From: Leptospiraceae bacterium
GTDB taxonomy: Bacteria > Spirochaetota > Leptospiria > Leptospirales > Leptospiraceae
DNA length: 64,000 nt
Assembly (NCBI GenBank): GCA_016708435.1
Contig: JADJFV010000031.1
Coordinates: 62,001-126,000 of the forward strand
Reading direction: 5' to 3'
In this document: positions 27,308 to 36,844 of the stretch, piece by piece
Position numbering within the stretch: position 1 is the stretch's first letter
How the letters are laid out: each line of letters starts with the position of its first letter
Translations under genes and position numbers: made by a program
Notes under the pieces: model-generated
What the model was told of the DNA's origin: nothing
The model's database searches: none
The model's input: the letters and a program-made list of their open reading frames with translations, nothing else

Positions 27308-29380
27308 TCAAGCCAATCGCTCCTTGCATCGATTGATGTAGATGAATAGAATTGAATCTTCTGGACAATTCCTTTCACATTCAATGAAAAGCTCTTTTGC
27401 TCTGGCATATTTTTTATTTCTAAATTCAGCCAGGGCGAGATTGTATTGTTTCTGATTCTTTAATTTTGCTTCTTTTAAACTCGGTTCGTCTGAATCAAAG
27501 CATTCATAAATTAAAATGGATTGCGACTTACCACGCATTACCACATCATCTATTTCACGAAGAGAAAACTTTTCCTTGTTTTGTAATTTTTGAACTACAC
27601 TATCGGAAACAATCAGTGGAATAAATAATTCCTTTGTAAGCGACTCCAATCGAGAAGCAATGTTGACTGAATCACTGATTACGGTTCCATCCATTCTATT
27701 TTTTCCGCCAATCGTTCCGAGCATTAAATTTCCAGTATTTAAACCTATCCCGATTTTAATTGGAGGATAACCAGTATTTACCCTTCCAATATTGTAATTT
27801 CGCAATTCGATTAGCATTTCAACGGAAGCATTCAGTGCATCATCCGCTGAGCCGGGAAATAATGCCATGATCGCATCTCCAATGTATTTATCAATAAAGC
27901 CATTATTTTTAGAAATCACCGGCTCCATAAAATGAAGATAGGCATTGATAAAATTAAAATTTTCCTGCGGAGTCATTGATTCTGATAAGGAAGTAAATCC
28001 CCTGATGTCAGAAAAAAGAATAGTCATCTCCTTTTGGATTTGATCTCCTAGCTTCACATCTAAGATACTTTTTTTATTCAATACACTTAAAAATTCCTTT
28101 GGCACAAAACGGCTGTATGCCTCATTTGTTTTAATCAAATCTTCCGATAGATGCTCAACAGAAAGAAAAGCTTTTGAAAAACGCAAAGAGATAAGAAAAG
28201 ATTGAGCAAAAATAAATAAGAACAGTCCATACGGCAACATATACGTTGAATTTATAACCGTATTGGCATAAAGAATATCATTGATAACTGTGTAAATTAA
28301 AAATACAAATCCAATCAAGGAAGGAAAGGCTCCATCTCTTCGCGCATAAATACTGCGAGTTATACTGATTAACCCATAAAAACAATTTAGAATAATTAGA
28401 ATTTCCCAGGGAAGTGCTGTATGCGAATAAATGGAAATATCCGTTACTACAAGCAATCCAACTAATAATAAAACGGCTATGTTTAATATTTGCTTAACAC
28501 GCTTTGAAAATTCATTTTCAAATACAGAATACAAAAAAGAATAAAAGGTAGGCACTACAAGATACAATGTCGCATATTCAATCTTATTCCCTAACTCCCA
28601 ATTAAAGTTTGGAAACTTATAAAATAGAATTCTTTCTCCTGTAACAGACAAACGAAACATGACCGTTAGACAAAAGAGAGCAAAGTATACACTCGAAATA
28701 TCTTTCCTTCTCAGAATGTATAAACCAAAATGGTATATAATCATTATACATATACTTCCACAAAGAAATACGTCCATCCAGATTCTATTCTCTCGATAGG
28801 CATTTAACTCAGTTGATTCGCCAAAGGAAATACTCTCCCAGAGTCCACCTTTATAATGATGATAATTACTAATCTCGACGATAATTTCATTGTTCTCTTT
28901 TAGATTTGTGAGGTTGTAAATGGCAGGAAGAAATCTTGGTTTAGTCGTCTCAGCGTCTAATCCTGCATTGCCGTTAGAAAGTATCTTAACTCCATTCAGC
29001 CATAAATTATAACTAGTTGCTGCATCCAATACTTTGAGCGCATAAGGCTGATTTAACTCTTCTAAAGAAAATTGTAAACGATAAGAGGCAAACCCTTTCC
29101 CGGTAATTTCTTTGCCATCTACAATTTCTCCATTCCAGATTCCGGGCACGCTGATATATTTTTTAGAGTCCGATATGGGACAAGTTTCTGGATTTGACTT
29201 TAAATGGCAATTCCAGTAAAATTCCCACTGTCCATCTAGCTCCATATGACCATTTTTAGCGAAGTCCCAATGCTTAAAGTCGATAACACCCTTATCCGCT
29301 TTGGGATGAACCTGACTCGCAACTCTGCCACAAGTCCAAAGAAAAAAACCAATGAAAAGTATTAATAATTTTGTTTTCAT
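27308..29380 (-). CDS. Class III adenylate/guanylate cyclase with 7TMR-DISM sensor
   Basis: A 690-residue inner-membrane protein. The signal segment carries a Cys (FFLWTCG), so it may be a lipoprotein. The periplasmic part is a jelly-roll-like 7TMR-DISMED1/sugar-binding fold (GQWEFYW, SVPGIWNG, ASYRLQFSL, LWLNGVKI). Seven membrane helices lie between about residues 200 and 400. The cyclase domain has FSDIRGFTSLSE (metal-binding Asp), DKYIGDAIMALFPG, and IGIGLNTGNLMLGTIGG. A short TPR-like tail ends the protein. It makes cAMP or cGMP in response to an extracytoplasmic signal; nucleotide specificity is not determined here. Confidence 0.88.
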   Translation of the reverse strand: MKTKLLILFIGFFLWTCGRVASQVHPKADKGVIDFKHWDFAKNGHMELDGQWEFYWNCHLKSNPETCPISDSKKYISVPGIWNGEIVDGKEITGKGFASYRLQFSLEELNQPYALKVLDAATSYNLWLNGVKILSNGNAGLDAETTKPRFLPAIYNLTNLKENNEIIVEISNYHHYKGGLWESISFGESTELNAYRENRIWMDVFLCGSICIMIIYHFGLYILRRKDISSVYFALFCLTVMFRLSVTGERILFYKFPNFNWELGNKIEYATLYLVVPTFYSFLYSVFENEFSKRVKQILNIAVLLLVGLLVVTDISIYSHTALPWEILIILNCFYGLISITRSIYARRDGAFPSLIGFVFLIYTVINDILYANTVINSTYMLPYGLFLFIFAQSFLISLRFSKAFLSVEHLSEDLIKTNEAYSRFVPKEFLSVLNKKSILDVKLGDQIQKEMTILFSDIRGFTSLSESMTPQENFNFINAYLHFMEPVISKNNGFIDKYIGDAIMALFPGSADDALNASVEMLIELRNYNIGRVNTGYPPIKIGIGLNTGNLMLGTIGGKNRMDGTVISDSVNIASRLESLTKELFIPLIVSDSVVQKLQNKEKFSLREIDDVVMRGKSQSILIYECFDSDEPSLKEAKLKNQKQYNLALAEFRNKKYARAKELFIECERNCPEDSILFIYINRCKERLA

Positions 29381-29505
29381 ATACCCAGTATTCTAGCATT
29401 GGACTGATTAGATTGTAATGAAAAAATTTCAATGATTATTAGATTTTTGAATAAAAAATATATACAAAAAGGATTAATTTATAATTGTTCCAATCAGGAG
29501 AGTAT

Positions 29506-30195
29506 ATGAAATACGTAATATTAATTCTGTTTTCAATGGTCTTTTTGACTATTGATTGTTCCAAACCCGTTTCTCTTAGAAGTGCCAATAAAGCCGAAGA
29601 TACCACAAAAGAGCGCTCAGTCAAAGACTATCCAGAAAATGCAAAATCCGGTCATTGTTATGTGAAAGCTGTTGTTCCAGCAGAATACAAAAATGTGGAA
29701 GAAAAAGTTTTAGTCACACCTGCGTCAACTAAAACGGAAGAAATTCCTGCTATCATTGAGACAGTGGAAGAGAAAGTAATCGACAAACCTGGAACTTCTT
29801 CTTGGAAAAAATCAGAGGACAATGTTCTTTATTGCTACGAAGAAACACCGCCCACTTATAAGACAGTAAAGAAAGACGTTGTAAAATCCCCAGCTACGAC
29901 TAAAACCGTTGAAGTTCCTGCTGAATACAAAACTTCTCAAAAGAAAGAATTGGTTCGGGAAGAAAGAAATGAATGGACAGAAGTTCTTTGCGGAAACAAT
30001 GCAAGACCAGCCGTTATCGAAAAACTCCAAAAGGGACTTAAAGAAAAAGGCTACGCTCCAGGAAGAACAGATGGTCAGCTAGACCAAGAAACAATGGATG
30101 CTCTTAACAATTATCAAAAAGATAAAAAGCTAAAAGTAAACAAAGACGGACTCATCAACATGGAATCAGTAGAATCCCTCGGAGTTCAACTTTAA
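29506..30195 (+). CDS. Lipoprotein with internal repeats and a peptidoglycan-binding domain
   Basis: About 229 residues from ATG 29506 (MKYVILILF), chosen for AGGAG 5 bases upstream. The signal ends at a lipobox-like LTIDC. The middle holds two copies of a repeat of the form VPAEYKxVxxKVLVxPAxTKTxEIPA, each preceded by a Cys-containing segment (SGHCYVKA, VLYCYEE). The last about 65 residues form a PG_binding_1 domain (IEKLQKGLKEKGYAPGRTDG, LDQETMDALNNYQKDKKL). Probably an envelope lipoprotein tethering the outer membrane or a complex to peptidoglycan. Confidence 0.82.
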   Translation: MKYVILILFSMVFLTIDCSKPVSLRSANKAEDTTKERSVKDYPENAKSGHCYVKAVVPAEYKNVEEKVLVTPASTKTEEIPAIIETVEEKVIDKPGTSSWKKSEDNVLYCYEETPPTYKTVKKDVVKSPATTKTVEVPAEYKTSQKKELVREERNEWTEVLCGNNARPAVIEKLQKGLKEKGYAPGRTDGQLDQETMDALNNYQKDKKLKVNKDGLINMESVESLGVQL

Positions 30196-30241
30196 TAGTA
30201 TTCTTTTGGAATAATATACAAAAGTTAAATTGAATTTCGGG

Positions 30242-30309
30242 TGTCATGGTTGAGCCTGTCGAACCATCTCTATTAGAATTAGTATCCTTCGACACGCTCA
30301 GGATGACAG
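30242..30309. repeat. TGTCATCCTGAGCGTGTCGAAGG-type palindromic repeat
   Basis: TGTCATGGTTGAGCCTGTCG and CCTTCGACACGCTCAGGATG are imperfect reverse complements of each other. This motif is widespread in intergenic DNA of many bacterial phyla. Related copy at 10991-11081. Confidence 0.75.
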
Positions 30310-30351
30310 TTTTCTAAAACCAAATTAGCTTGTGTATATTTTATTACAAAT

Positions 30352-30410
30352 GCACAGAGAGTTTATTAATCCTTTTCTAAGATTTAATAAACCTCTGTGC
30401 CTCTGTGGCA
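30352..30410. repeat. GCACAGAG/CTCTGTGC palindromic repeat
   Basis: GCACAGAGAGTTTATTAATC faces GATTTAATAAACCTCTGTGC across CTTTTCTAA, followed by CTCTGTGGCA. Partial relatives lie near 17568-17600, 43471-43500 and 63120-63132. Confidence 0.7.
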
Positions 30411-30420
30411 AATTATTACC

Positions 30421-33285
30421 CTACTTTCTAAAATACACACTATAAATACTTGATTTGCCTTTATCCGCTCGCTTGCTCAGATTCTCTGACCAGAAAAGAT
30501 TCCCGCTAGTATCTCTAACCGTTAAAATTCCTTCTTCACTGAGATAGGTATTTTCCCCAACCAAAAACTCATCTTGATTCTTATCGATAGTCTGTATCTT
30601 CTTCCACTTATCCAAATTCTCACTCAGCGCAAATAAGGCAGTATCCGTTCGAAGAAAGATAGTATTCTGTTGTAAATATATAATAGAAGTGCTTTCTACT
30701 CTTAAACTTCTCTTAAATTCACCGGTTGCATCAAACCGATAGATATAATTTCCACTAAGCACATAACAAGAATTATCCAGAGAGCCTAGAATAATGAGAT
30801 CGCCTTTCTCGGCACCGATAAGAGTTAAAGTATTCTTTAAGAGATTTAATTTTGCGTCATAGATTTCCCAACTGATTCCATCAACAGTAGCATGGAATAC
30901 AAACAAACTTCCTTTCGAGGTTAGTTCCCATTTGCTACCCATATCTAATTTGAGACTAGATTGAAAATCCCCTTCCATTGAATAAGAATGAATTACCTCT
31001 CGTCCATTTACAATCGCAGAACTCAAAATCGAATCACTTATCATGAAACGCTCTGTAGCATTCGGATTTAATTTTAGATGCCAAAGTAATTTGCCAGTCT
31101 CTAAATCAAATTGATCCAAATGGGTTTTCGAGATTCCATAAAGCCTGGTATTTGCTTTTAAGGTATGATACGAAATCGGAGTTTCTACTCTCCAGAGAAT
31201 AGACTTTGAATCAGAGCGAAGTCTTGCAATGGAAGTTCCATGATTTACAACTAAAGACTGATTAATATAAATAGGCGGAGTAATAATCTTATCCTGTAGC
31301 GGATAACTTTGCATTACCACATGATTGTCCTTTTGTTGAAATACTGATTCAGACAAATTCTTTGCATAAGTTGAACTCGGATATTTTTCTACAATTTCTT
31401 TTTTTAAAGTTTGAATTTGCTTATCAATGCTTTCTCTTTTCCCCTGACTCTTCTGGATTGCATTTAGAATCATAAGATAAGCATAGATGGTTGACGGGTT
31501 TCGTTCCAGTCTAAGGCTAATCAAGATATACTTCTCTGCTTGTTCTAATTTCTTTTGTTCATAATACATATATCCCAAATGATAATACGGATCTGCAAAA
31601 TCAGGATATTCCTGTGTTAAATCCAAGAAGATCGTCTCTGCATCTTTTGTTAAATTATCATTGTAAAGAATCATTCCCAAATTATAAGAAGCAATTTCTT
31701 TTTCTGAATCGAGTGATAGCGCATAATGGAAATCTTCCTTTGCTCGTTCTCGATTTCCTAATTTATAATACGTAATTCCCCGCGCAATATAAGCAGAGCT
31801 ATAATCGGAATTCATGGCGATTGCCTTTTCAAAATAGCGAAGAGCTGTTTGCCTATCCTGACTTAAACTAAGAACACCCAACTGATAGTAAGAAAAAGCA
31901 GACTCTGGATTCTTTTCTATAATTTTTAGAAATGCTTCCCGGGCTAATGATTCTTGCCCCTTCTTAAGATAGCGATACGCTTCTTCCTCTTCTTTTGTTT
32001 TTGAAATAGCAAGAATTGTTTTCTTTTTCTTATTCGAATTAGACTCTGAATTCTCTTTCTCTGCGCGGAGAAATGCTGCAACTTTTTCTTTTATAAACTT
32101 GTCATTGGGGGATAATTCTTGTAACTCTCTAAATTCATGCTTTGCTTCTAAGAGTTTCTTTTCCTTTAACATTAATATACCAAGATTTATTCTCGCAGTT
32201 AAATAGTTTCTGTCTATCTCTTTTGCTTTCATAAAAGAAAGTAAGGCTAATTTCATTTTACCAATTTGACCGTAAGAAATTCCTAGTTGATTGTATAATT
32301 CTTTATCATTCGGAAACTCTTCCATCGCATTCTTTAGAATAGCAATAGAGGCTTCGTATTTGTCTGTCTTTGCATATAAAGAGGATAACAAAGAGTAGGC
32401 TTCTTTATTTTTCTTTTCTAGAGATATACTTCTCTTTAAATTTTCTTCTGCTTTAGCAAATTGAAGATTATTATAAAAGGACTCACCGAGTTTAAAGAAA
32501 GCTTTTGAATCCTTTGTATTTAGAATCGTTGCTTCCGTATAATATACAATTGCTACAGAATACTTTTTACCTAGAAATGATACATTCCCATTCTCCATCG
32601 CTAGCGCAAACTTTGCTTTAGCCCTTGCATCCTTTGCTTCTTCCATGTTGGGATCCACTTGATTTGCTTTCACAAAGTATCCTTCTGCTTGCGAATACTT
32701 TTTCATTTCAAAACAAACCTCTCCCATATACATATAGAGTTGCGGTTTGTAAGGAAAACTTTCTTCGTTTATTTTTGTAAATACTAAAAAAGATTCCTCA
32801 TATCGCTTGAGTGATTTTAGAGAAATTCCTTGTTTAAAAGTATATATCTCTTTCTCCCGAAAATAATCCGAGAGCTTTGTATATACAAAAAGCGCTTCCT
32901 CTTCTTCACCCGCTGCGGTTAAAGCCAAAGCGTAGGAGACTAGAATCAGTTCACTCTTCGGATTTAATTCTAGTCCTGATTCCAATGCTTTCTTTGCATT
33001 CAGATAATCTTTATTTTTATAAAGACTTAAGCCTAATAAATAATATCCATCCTCTGTAGGTAAAATAGAATTTGCCTCTTTCGATTTTTCAATTGCCTCT
33101 TTATATTTGCCTTCATAATAATACTGAGTGCCATCGCTGAGTAAAATTTTAGCGCGAGAAGAATCGCTACTGTCTGTGCGGCTAATTGCCATTTCTTCTT
33201 TTGCGTCTTTACGCAAAGAATCTTCAGAGAAAGAACAGTTTTGAAAAAATAGTAAAATAAGAATGAGATAGATGTTTTGAATCAC
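30421..33285 (-). CDS. Large TPR + PQQ-like propeller lipoprotein
   Basis: A 954-residue predicted lipoprotein (lipobox ILLFFQNC). The start is GTG 33285. Residues about 45-650 are a run of TPR units (YYEGKYKEAIEKSKEANSI, YYKLGNRERAKEDFHYAL and many more). Residues about 670-950 are a PQQ/WD-like beta-propeller (SILWRVETPIS, GKLLWHLKLN, TSGNLFWSENL). TPR plus propeller suggests a scaffold in envelope assembly, comparable in layout to BamB- or BamD-like functions, but no specific homology is claimed. The PEGA-domain lipoprotein lies 56 bp upstream on the same strand. Confidence 0.8.
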   Translation of the reverse strand: MIQNIYLILILLFFQNCSFSEDSLRKDAKEEMAISRTDSSDSSRAKILLSDGTQYYYEGKYKEAIEKSKEANSILPTEDGYYLLGLSLYKNKDYLNAKKALESGLELNPKSELILVSYALALTAAGEEEEALFVYTKLSDYFREKEIYTFKQGISLKSLKRYEESFLVFTKINEESFPYKPQLYMYMGEVCFEMKKYSQAEGYFVKANQVDPNMEEAKDARAKAKFALAMENGNVSFLGKKYSVAIVYYTEATILNTKDSKAFFKLGESFYNNLQFAKAEENLKRSISLEKKNKEAYSLLSSLYAKTDKYEASIAILKNAMEEFPNDKELYNQLGISYGQIGKMKLALLSFMKAKEIDRNYLTARINLGILMLKEKKLLEAKHEFRELQELSPNDKFIKEKVAAFLRAEKENSESNSNKKKKTILAISKTKEEEEAYRYLKKGQESLAREAFLKIIEKNPESAFSYYQLGVLSLSQDRQTALRYFEKAIAMNSDYSSAYIARGITYYKLGNRERAKEDFHYALSLDSEKEIASYNLGMILYNDNLTKDAETIFLDLTQEYPDFADPYYHLGYMYYEQKKLEQAEKYILISLRLERNPSTIYAYLMILNAIQKSQGKRESIDKQIQTLKKEIVEKYPSSTYAKNLSESVFQQKDNHVVMQSYPLQDKIITPPIYINQSLVVNHGTSIARLRSDSKSILWRVETPISYHTLKANTRLYGISKTHLDQFDLETGKLLWHLKLNPNATERFMISDSILSSAIVNGREVIHSYSMEGDFQSSLKLDMGSKWELTSKGSLFVFHATVDGISWEIYDAKLNLLKNTLTLIGAEKGDLIILGSLDNSCYVLSGNYIYRFDATGEFKRSLRVESTSIIYLQQNTIFLRTDTALFALSENLDKWKKIQTIDKNQDEFLVGENTYLSEEGILTVRDTSGNLFWSENLSKRADKGKSSIYSVYFRK

Positions 33286-33341
33286 TGCCCACAGACTCTT
33301 TTTAGTATAAAGCTCAATTCGTAAGAGGAAGAAAACATACT

Positions 33342-34973
33342 CTACTTAGAAAGTTGAATATACTTTGGATATTGAATCCATAGATAACGAAGTGCATTTA
33401 CCTTTGGCGAAGCATTTCCTCTAAGTAAGACAGATATTTTCCATGTATCCTGAAAATCAATAGAGTCCTCAAATACTTTCGTGTCATTTAGATAGATTTG
33501 AACACTACCCTTTTCAATATCAGTGACAAATTTAAAAGCACGGTATTGCTCTTTAATCTGTGGATCATAGGAATATGCCGCTAGAGAATTTCCGCTGGAA
33601 GGAAACTTATACAAAAAAACTTTTTCTTTCTCTGCTTCGAGCGTAAAGATAGAATTCTTTGTCATAAGAGAAAAGGAAACATTTCCGGAACCCATCTCAG
33701 AAGGAAGAAAGAAGGCAGAGCTAATCTCCATTGTATCGGGGAGAATCGGCTGACTGACAATTCCTTTTGGTTTTTCAATCACTAGACCACTGCGATTTTC
33801 AAAGGTAAGATTTCCCGCATAATTAACATTAACTCCACCAAATACTGGTTGCCAGAAATCTACTGCTGCCGAAGAAAACGAATCATACAACTCCATCGGA
33901 AAGAAAAGAGATGCAGTATTCTTAGGCTCTACTTCCACATCGAATTCACGCAATGGAATATTCATTTTTTTTATTTCTTGAAACTTTAAGAATTCCATTT
34001 TATATTTTCCAGGATTAATTCCATAGAGGAAAAATGGAGTTTCCCCTTTCACCTCTTTGTTCATAGAAACTTTAAGTCCTTTCGGAAAGCTAAATATTTT
34101 CAGGGAACCTACACTTAAATCATCTTCCCATTCCTGAATTAAATTAACTTCTTCTCCTGCACGGGTAAGAATTTTTTTAGTTACAGCAGGTAAACCTGTT
34201 TTCTTATAAGAAATTTGATGTGGTCCATCAGGAACCATCATGCGCCTAATAGGCATTTTCCCGACTTCTTTTCCATCTAGAAAAAATATCGTATCACTCG
34301 AAGAAGAAGAAACATTTAGATGTGCGGATACAGTAGAACGAAGAAGTGCGATTTGTAAATTTCGGTCGGGACGTTTGATAAATTTTAAAATAGGAACCTT
34401 AGCTTCTTCTAAGACTTTGAATTTATTTTCGGACTTATATAGTTCTAGTTTTGCTTTGGATTCAGGTTGTCCAGGAAAAATAACTGCTATTTCGAAATCA
34501 ATCGAACCATATTCTTTTTGGTTTACGGGATCAATGAAGGTTTGTTTTACTTTCAGAGTTTCTCCATCGAATGCAAGCTCACTATTAATGAATGCATCAA
34601 TGTCCTGGGCGATGAATTCTTTTTTTAGATTCTCCTGACTCTTCCATGCATCGATAGGAATTTTTACTTCCTTCGACTCTGTATTCTGCCAGAATAAACG
34701 ATTTTCTTGGTGGAAGACAGCGATTAGTTCATTATTAAATCCAGCCGGAAAAAGAATGGGAGCAAATGTAAAGAATGGTTTCTTCTTTGAAACTTTTCTT
34801 GACTTGTAATCTTTTTCATCAAATACAAGCGGAGCCTCAGGCAAGGCAACTGCCTCTGCGGCTAACTCAGGCTTTTCCATTCGAGAGGAAACTCCTTTTA
34901 AGCTAGTAACTGTTGAGCATTCGTTTAGAATAAAAAACAGAATTGCAAATTTTAAAATGGAAATAGCTTTCAA
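33342..34973 (-). CDS. PEGA-domain lipoprotein
   Basis: A 543-residue predicted lipoprotein with FFILNEC as lipobox. The start is TTG 34973, supported by AAGGAGG about 6 bases upstream. Two PEGA-like units are visible at about residues 215-350: IFFLDGKEVGKMPIRR with GPHQISYKK, and LKVSMNKEVKGETPFF with INPGKYKMEF. PEGA domains are found in surface-layer and envelope proteins. The C-terminal 150 residues form a beta-rich domain resembling a lectin-like jelly roll (FYL-type strands, DTMEISSAFFLPSEMGSG). Probably co-transcribed with the TPR/PQQ lipoprotein. Confidence 0.78.
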   Translation of the reverse strand: MKAISILKFAILFFILNECSTVTSLKGVSSRMEKPELAAEAVALPEAPLVFDEKDYKSRKVSKKKPFFTFAPILFPAGFNNELIAVFHQENRLFWQNTESKEVKIPIDAWKSQENLKKEFIAQDIDAFINSELAFDGETLKVKQTFIDPVNQKEYGSIDFEIAVIFPGQPESKAKLELYKSENKFKVLEEAKVPILKFIKRPDRNLQIALLRSTVSAHLNVSSSSSDTIFFLDGKEVGKMPIRRMMVPDGPHQISYKKTGLPAVTKKILTRAGEEVNLIQEWEDDLSVGSLKIFSFPKGLKVSMNKEVKGETPFFLYGINPGKYKMEFLKFQEIKKMNIPLREFDVEVEPKNTASLFFPMELYDSFSSAAVDFWQPVFGGVNVNYAGNLTFENRSGLVIEKPKGIVSQPILPDTMEISSAFFLPSEMGSGNVSFSLMTKNSIFTLEAEKEKVFLYKFPSSGNSLAAYSYDPQIKEQYRAFKFVTDIEKGSVQIYLNDTKVFEDSIDFQDTWKISVLLRGNASPKVNALRYLWIQYPKYIQLSK

Positions 34974-34997
34974 TTTTGCCTCCTTTCAGAATAACAA

Positions 34998-35860
34998 TCA
35001 ATCACGTAAGTCAAATAAGAACAATAAAGAGAGTAAGGAATGATGATCTACCCAATTTAGAATTTCCTTTTTTAAACCGGACTTCGCATGAAATCCAATT
35101 CCAATTCCTGCCTCATTTAACATGAGGGAATCGTTTGAACCGTCCCCTACTGCAACCGTCTGAGAAATGGAAATATGATTTCCCTCTCTATGTTGAATTA
35201 ATAATTCTTTTTCCGATTTTTGTTTACAATCGTTCCAATCACCTTGCCAGTTGTAAATCCATTTTGCATTTCTAATTGATTGGCAGAGAATAAGGATATC
35301 GAAAACTTCTTAGTAAATTTTTCAATAACAGGAACAAAGCCTCCGCTAAAAATAGCAATTATTCCGTTGTCTTTTTGAATGAGTGGTAATACTTCAAGCG
35401 CACCATCGTTAGGCGTTAGATGATCAAAGATTTCTTGAAAAACATTTTCGTTTATACCCACGAGATAACTGCATCTTTTCCTCAGAGCCGAATCAAAATC
35501 TAAATTACCTTCCATGGCTTCTTTTGTAACAGCGGCTACTTGGTTGTAAACTCCCTTCTTGCGTGCGAGTTCGTCTATTACTTCTTCTTTGATTAAAGTA
35601 GAATCCATATCAAATGCAAATAAAGACTTATTCCGTCTATCGAGCAAGCGATCAACTAAAAGAACATCCACTTTCTGAGTAAAAAAATTCTCTCTAATTT
35701 GTAATAAGGAATCTCTATCAATCGGAATTTCTGTATCAAAATAATGGGCGTATAAAGTCTCAATAGAACTTGAATATCTATATTTTGCGTTGAGAGAAAA
35801 TGGAATTAGCCCCTCTTTCATCGGGAGTGGATTTCCTGAAGAGGTAATAAAAATAAGCAT
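34998..35860 (-). pseudogene. serB: Phosphoserine phosphatase, frameshifted in a homopolymer
   Basis: The HAD phosphatase starts at 35860. It has the nucleophile motif FAFDMDSTLI (Asp84, Asp86), the cap region EAMEGNLDFDSALRKR, and motif II IFSGGFVPVIEKF. The frame ends early at 35198 (220 residues). In another frame the missing part continues from about 35222 to TGA 34998-35000 with VAVGDGSNDSLMLNEAG (motif IV), IGFHAKSGLKKEI and the normal end. One missing A in the five-A run at 35217-35221 (sense strand) explains the break. It is either a real 1-base deletion, a slippage site, or a sequencing error. An intact SerB would complete serine synthesis. Confidence 0.85.
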
Positions 35861-35865
35861 CGTAA

Positions 35866-36654
35866 TTATTTAATAAGAGGTCTGACAAGCTGACCGATGA
35901 CCTCATAACCCTTCTCATTGAAATGAATTTTATCCATTTTTCCAAATTCCGCATAACGAACATATTCGTCTTTAATCATAGGCAAATCGGGATGTCTCAT
36001 TTGCTTCCATAAATCCAAATAGGTAAAATTATACTCTTTAGAAAGACTTTGAATGGTCGCATTTAGAACGGGAACAACTGCATTCAGAGTAGCATTTTTT
36101 GTAGGTGGAATAGAAAGAAAAATGATTTTTGCTTTCTTATCATAGGCTTGAATGTCTTCGATGATTCCACGAATATTATTCTCAGTAACTGATAAACATT
36201 TTCCAAAGATAAGATCATTTCCACCAATTTCGATGATGATGGTCTTGGGATTAAGGGTAAATACGTTATCCGATAACCTAGCTCTCAAACTTTCGGTCAT
36301 ATCACCCGCAATGCCGCGCCCAACTGCATTCAAACCCGGAAATTCTTTTTGTATAAGTCTGTCTTCAAATAGTTGAATGAGGCTATTGCCTGCAATGACT
36401 ATACTTGCATTCTTGACTCTTGCATTGTCCTCGTTGTATTTTTTTCGAAGTGGATTCCAAGCTAGTTCTTGGTAGCGAGAATACAGATTAGAATCTCTCC
36501 AACCTGCATCTGAATGGCACTGAAAATTTGACTCGTAATAATTGAAGTAATCGTTTCGTTGTTTCCCCACGAAGGGGAAACTAGAACAACTGACAAATAA
36601 GCTAATAAGAAAAAAGATTATACTATTTCTTAATATCATCTTCCTTAGGCTCAT
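35866..36654 (-). CDS. SGNH/GDSL hydrolase lipoprotein
   Basis: A 262-residue predicted lipoprotein (lipobox SLFVSC, Cys23). The SGNH blocks are block I IVIAGNSLIQ (Ser91), block II Gly in GIAGDMTESLR, block III IEIGGNDLIF (Asn146) and block V MDKIHFNEKGY (Asp241, His244). It is similar to platelet-activating-factor acetylhydrolase-type and acetyl-xylan esterase SGNH enzymes. The likely substrate is a lipid or O-acetylated polysaccharide in the envelope. Its start overlaps the preceding small gene by 32 bases, and serB begins 5 bases after its stop, so the three are co-transcribed. Confidence 0.85.
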   Translation of the reverse strand: MSLRKMILRNSIIFFLISLFVSCSSFPFVGKQRNDYFNYYESNFQCHSDAGWRDSNLYSRYQELAWNPLRKKYNEDNARVKNASIVIAGNSLIQLFEDRLIQKEFPGLNAVGRGIAGDMTESLRARLSDNVFTLNPKTIIIEIGGNDLIFGKCLSVTENNIRGIIEDIQAYDKKAKIIFLSIPPTKNATLNAVVPVLNATIQSLSKEYNFTYLDLWKQMRHPDLPMIKDEYVRYAEFGKMDKIHFNEKGYEVIGQLVRPLIK

Positions 36655-36811
36655 TCATTCTAAATCTCTTGTGCCAATCCGCAATCTGCGATTGAACGTA
36701 TTGTTCGGTATCACAGATTCTGAATTCAATTGGATGGTTTGTCGCAGCATCAATAAGTTTAGCCTCGATGTAACCATTTTTTAACTTACTAATTTCAATT
36801 TTATACCGCAT
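36623..36811 (-). CDS. Small protein of unknown function overlapping the SGNH hydrolase gene
   Basis: 62 residues from ATG 36811 (MRYKIEISKLKNGYIEAKLI), chosen because GGAGG lies 8 bases upstream; an ATG 15 bases earlier lies inside that site. It has no signal peptide. It alternates beta-like and charged segments and ends with acidic and basic residues (NEPKEDDIKK). It overlaps the start of the SGNH gene by 32 bases. Family not recognised. Confidence 0.55.
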   Translation of the reverse strand: MRYKIEISKLKNGYIEAKLIDAATNHPIEFRICDTEQYVQSQIADWHKRFRMNEPKEDDIKK

Positions 36812-36844
36812 AACTAAGTCCTCCAAGTCCCTTATTGTCAGGAT

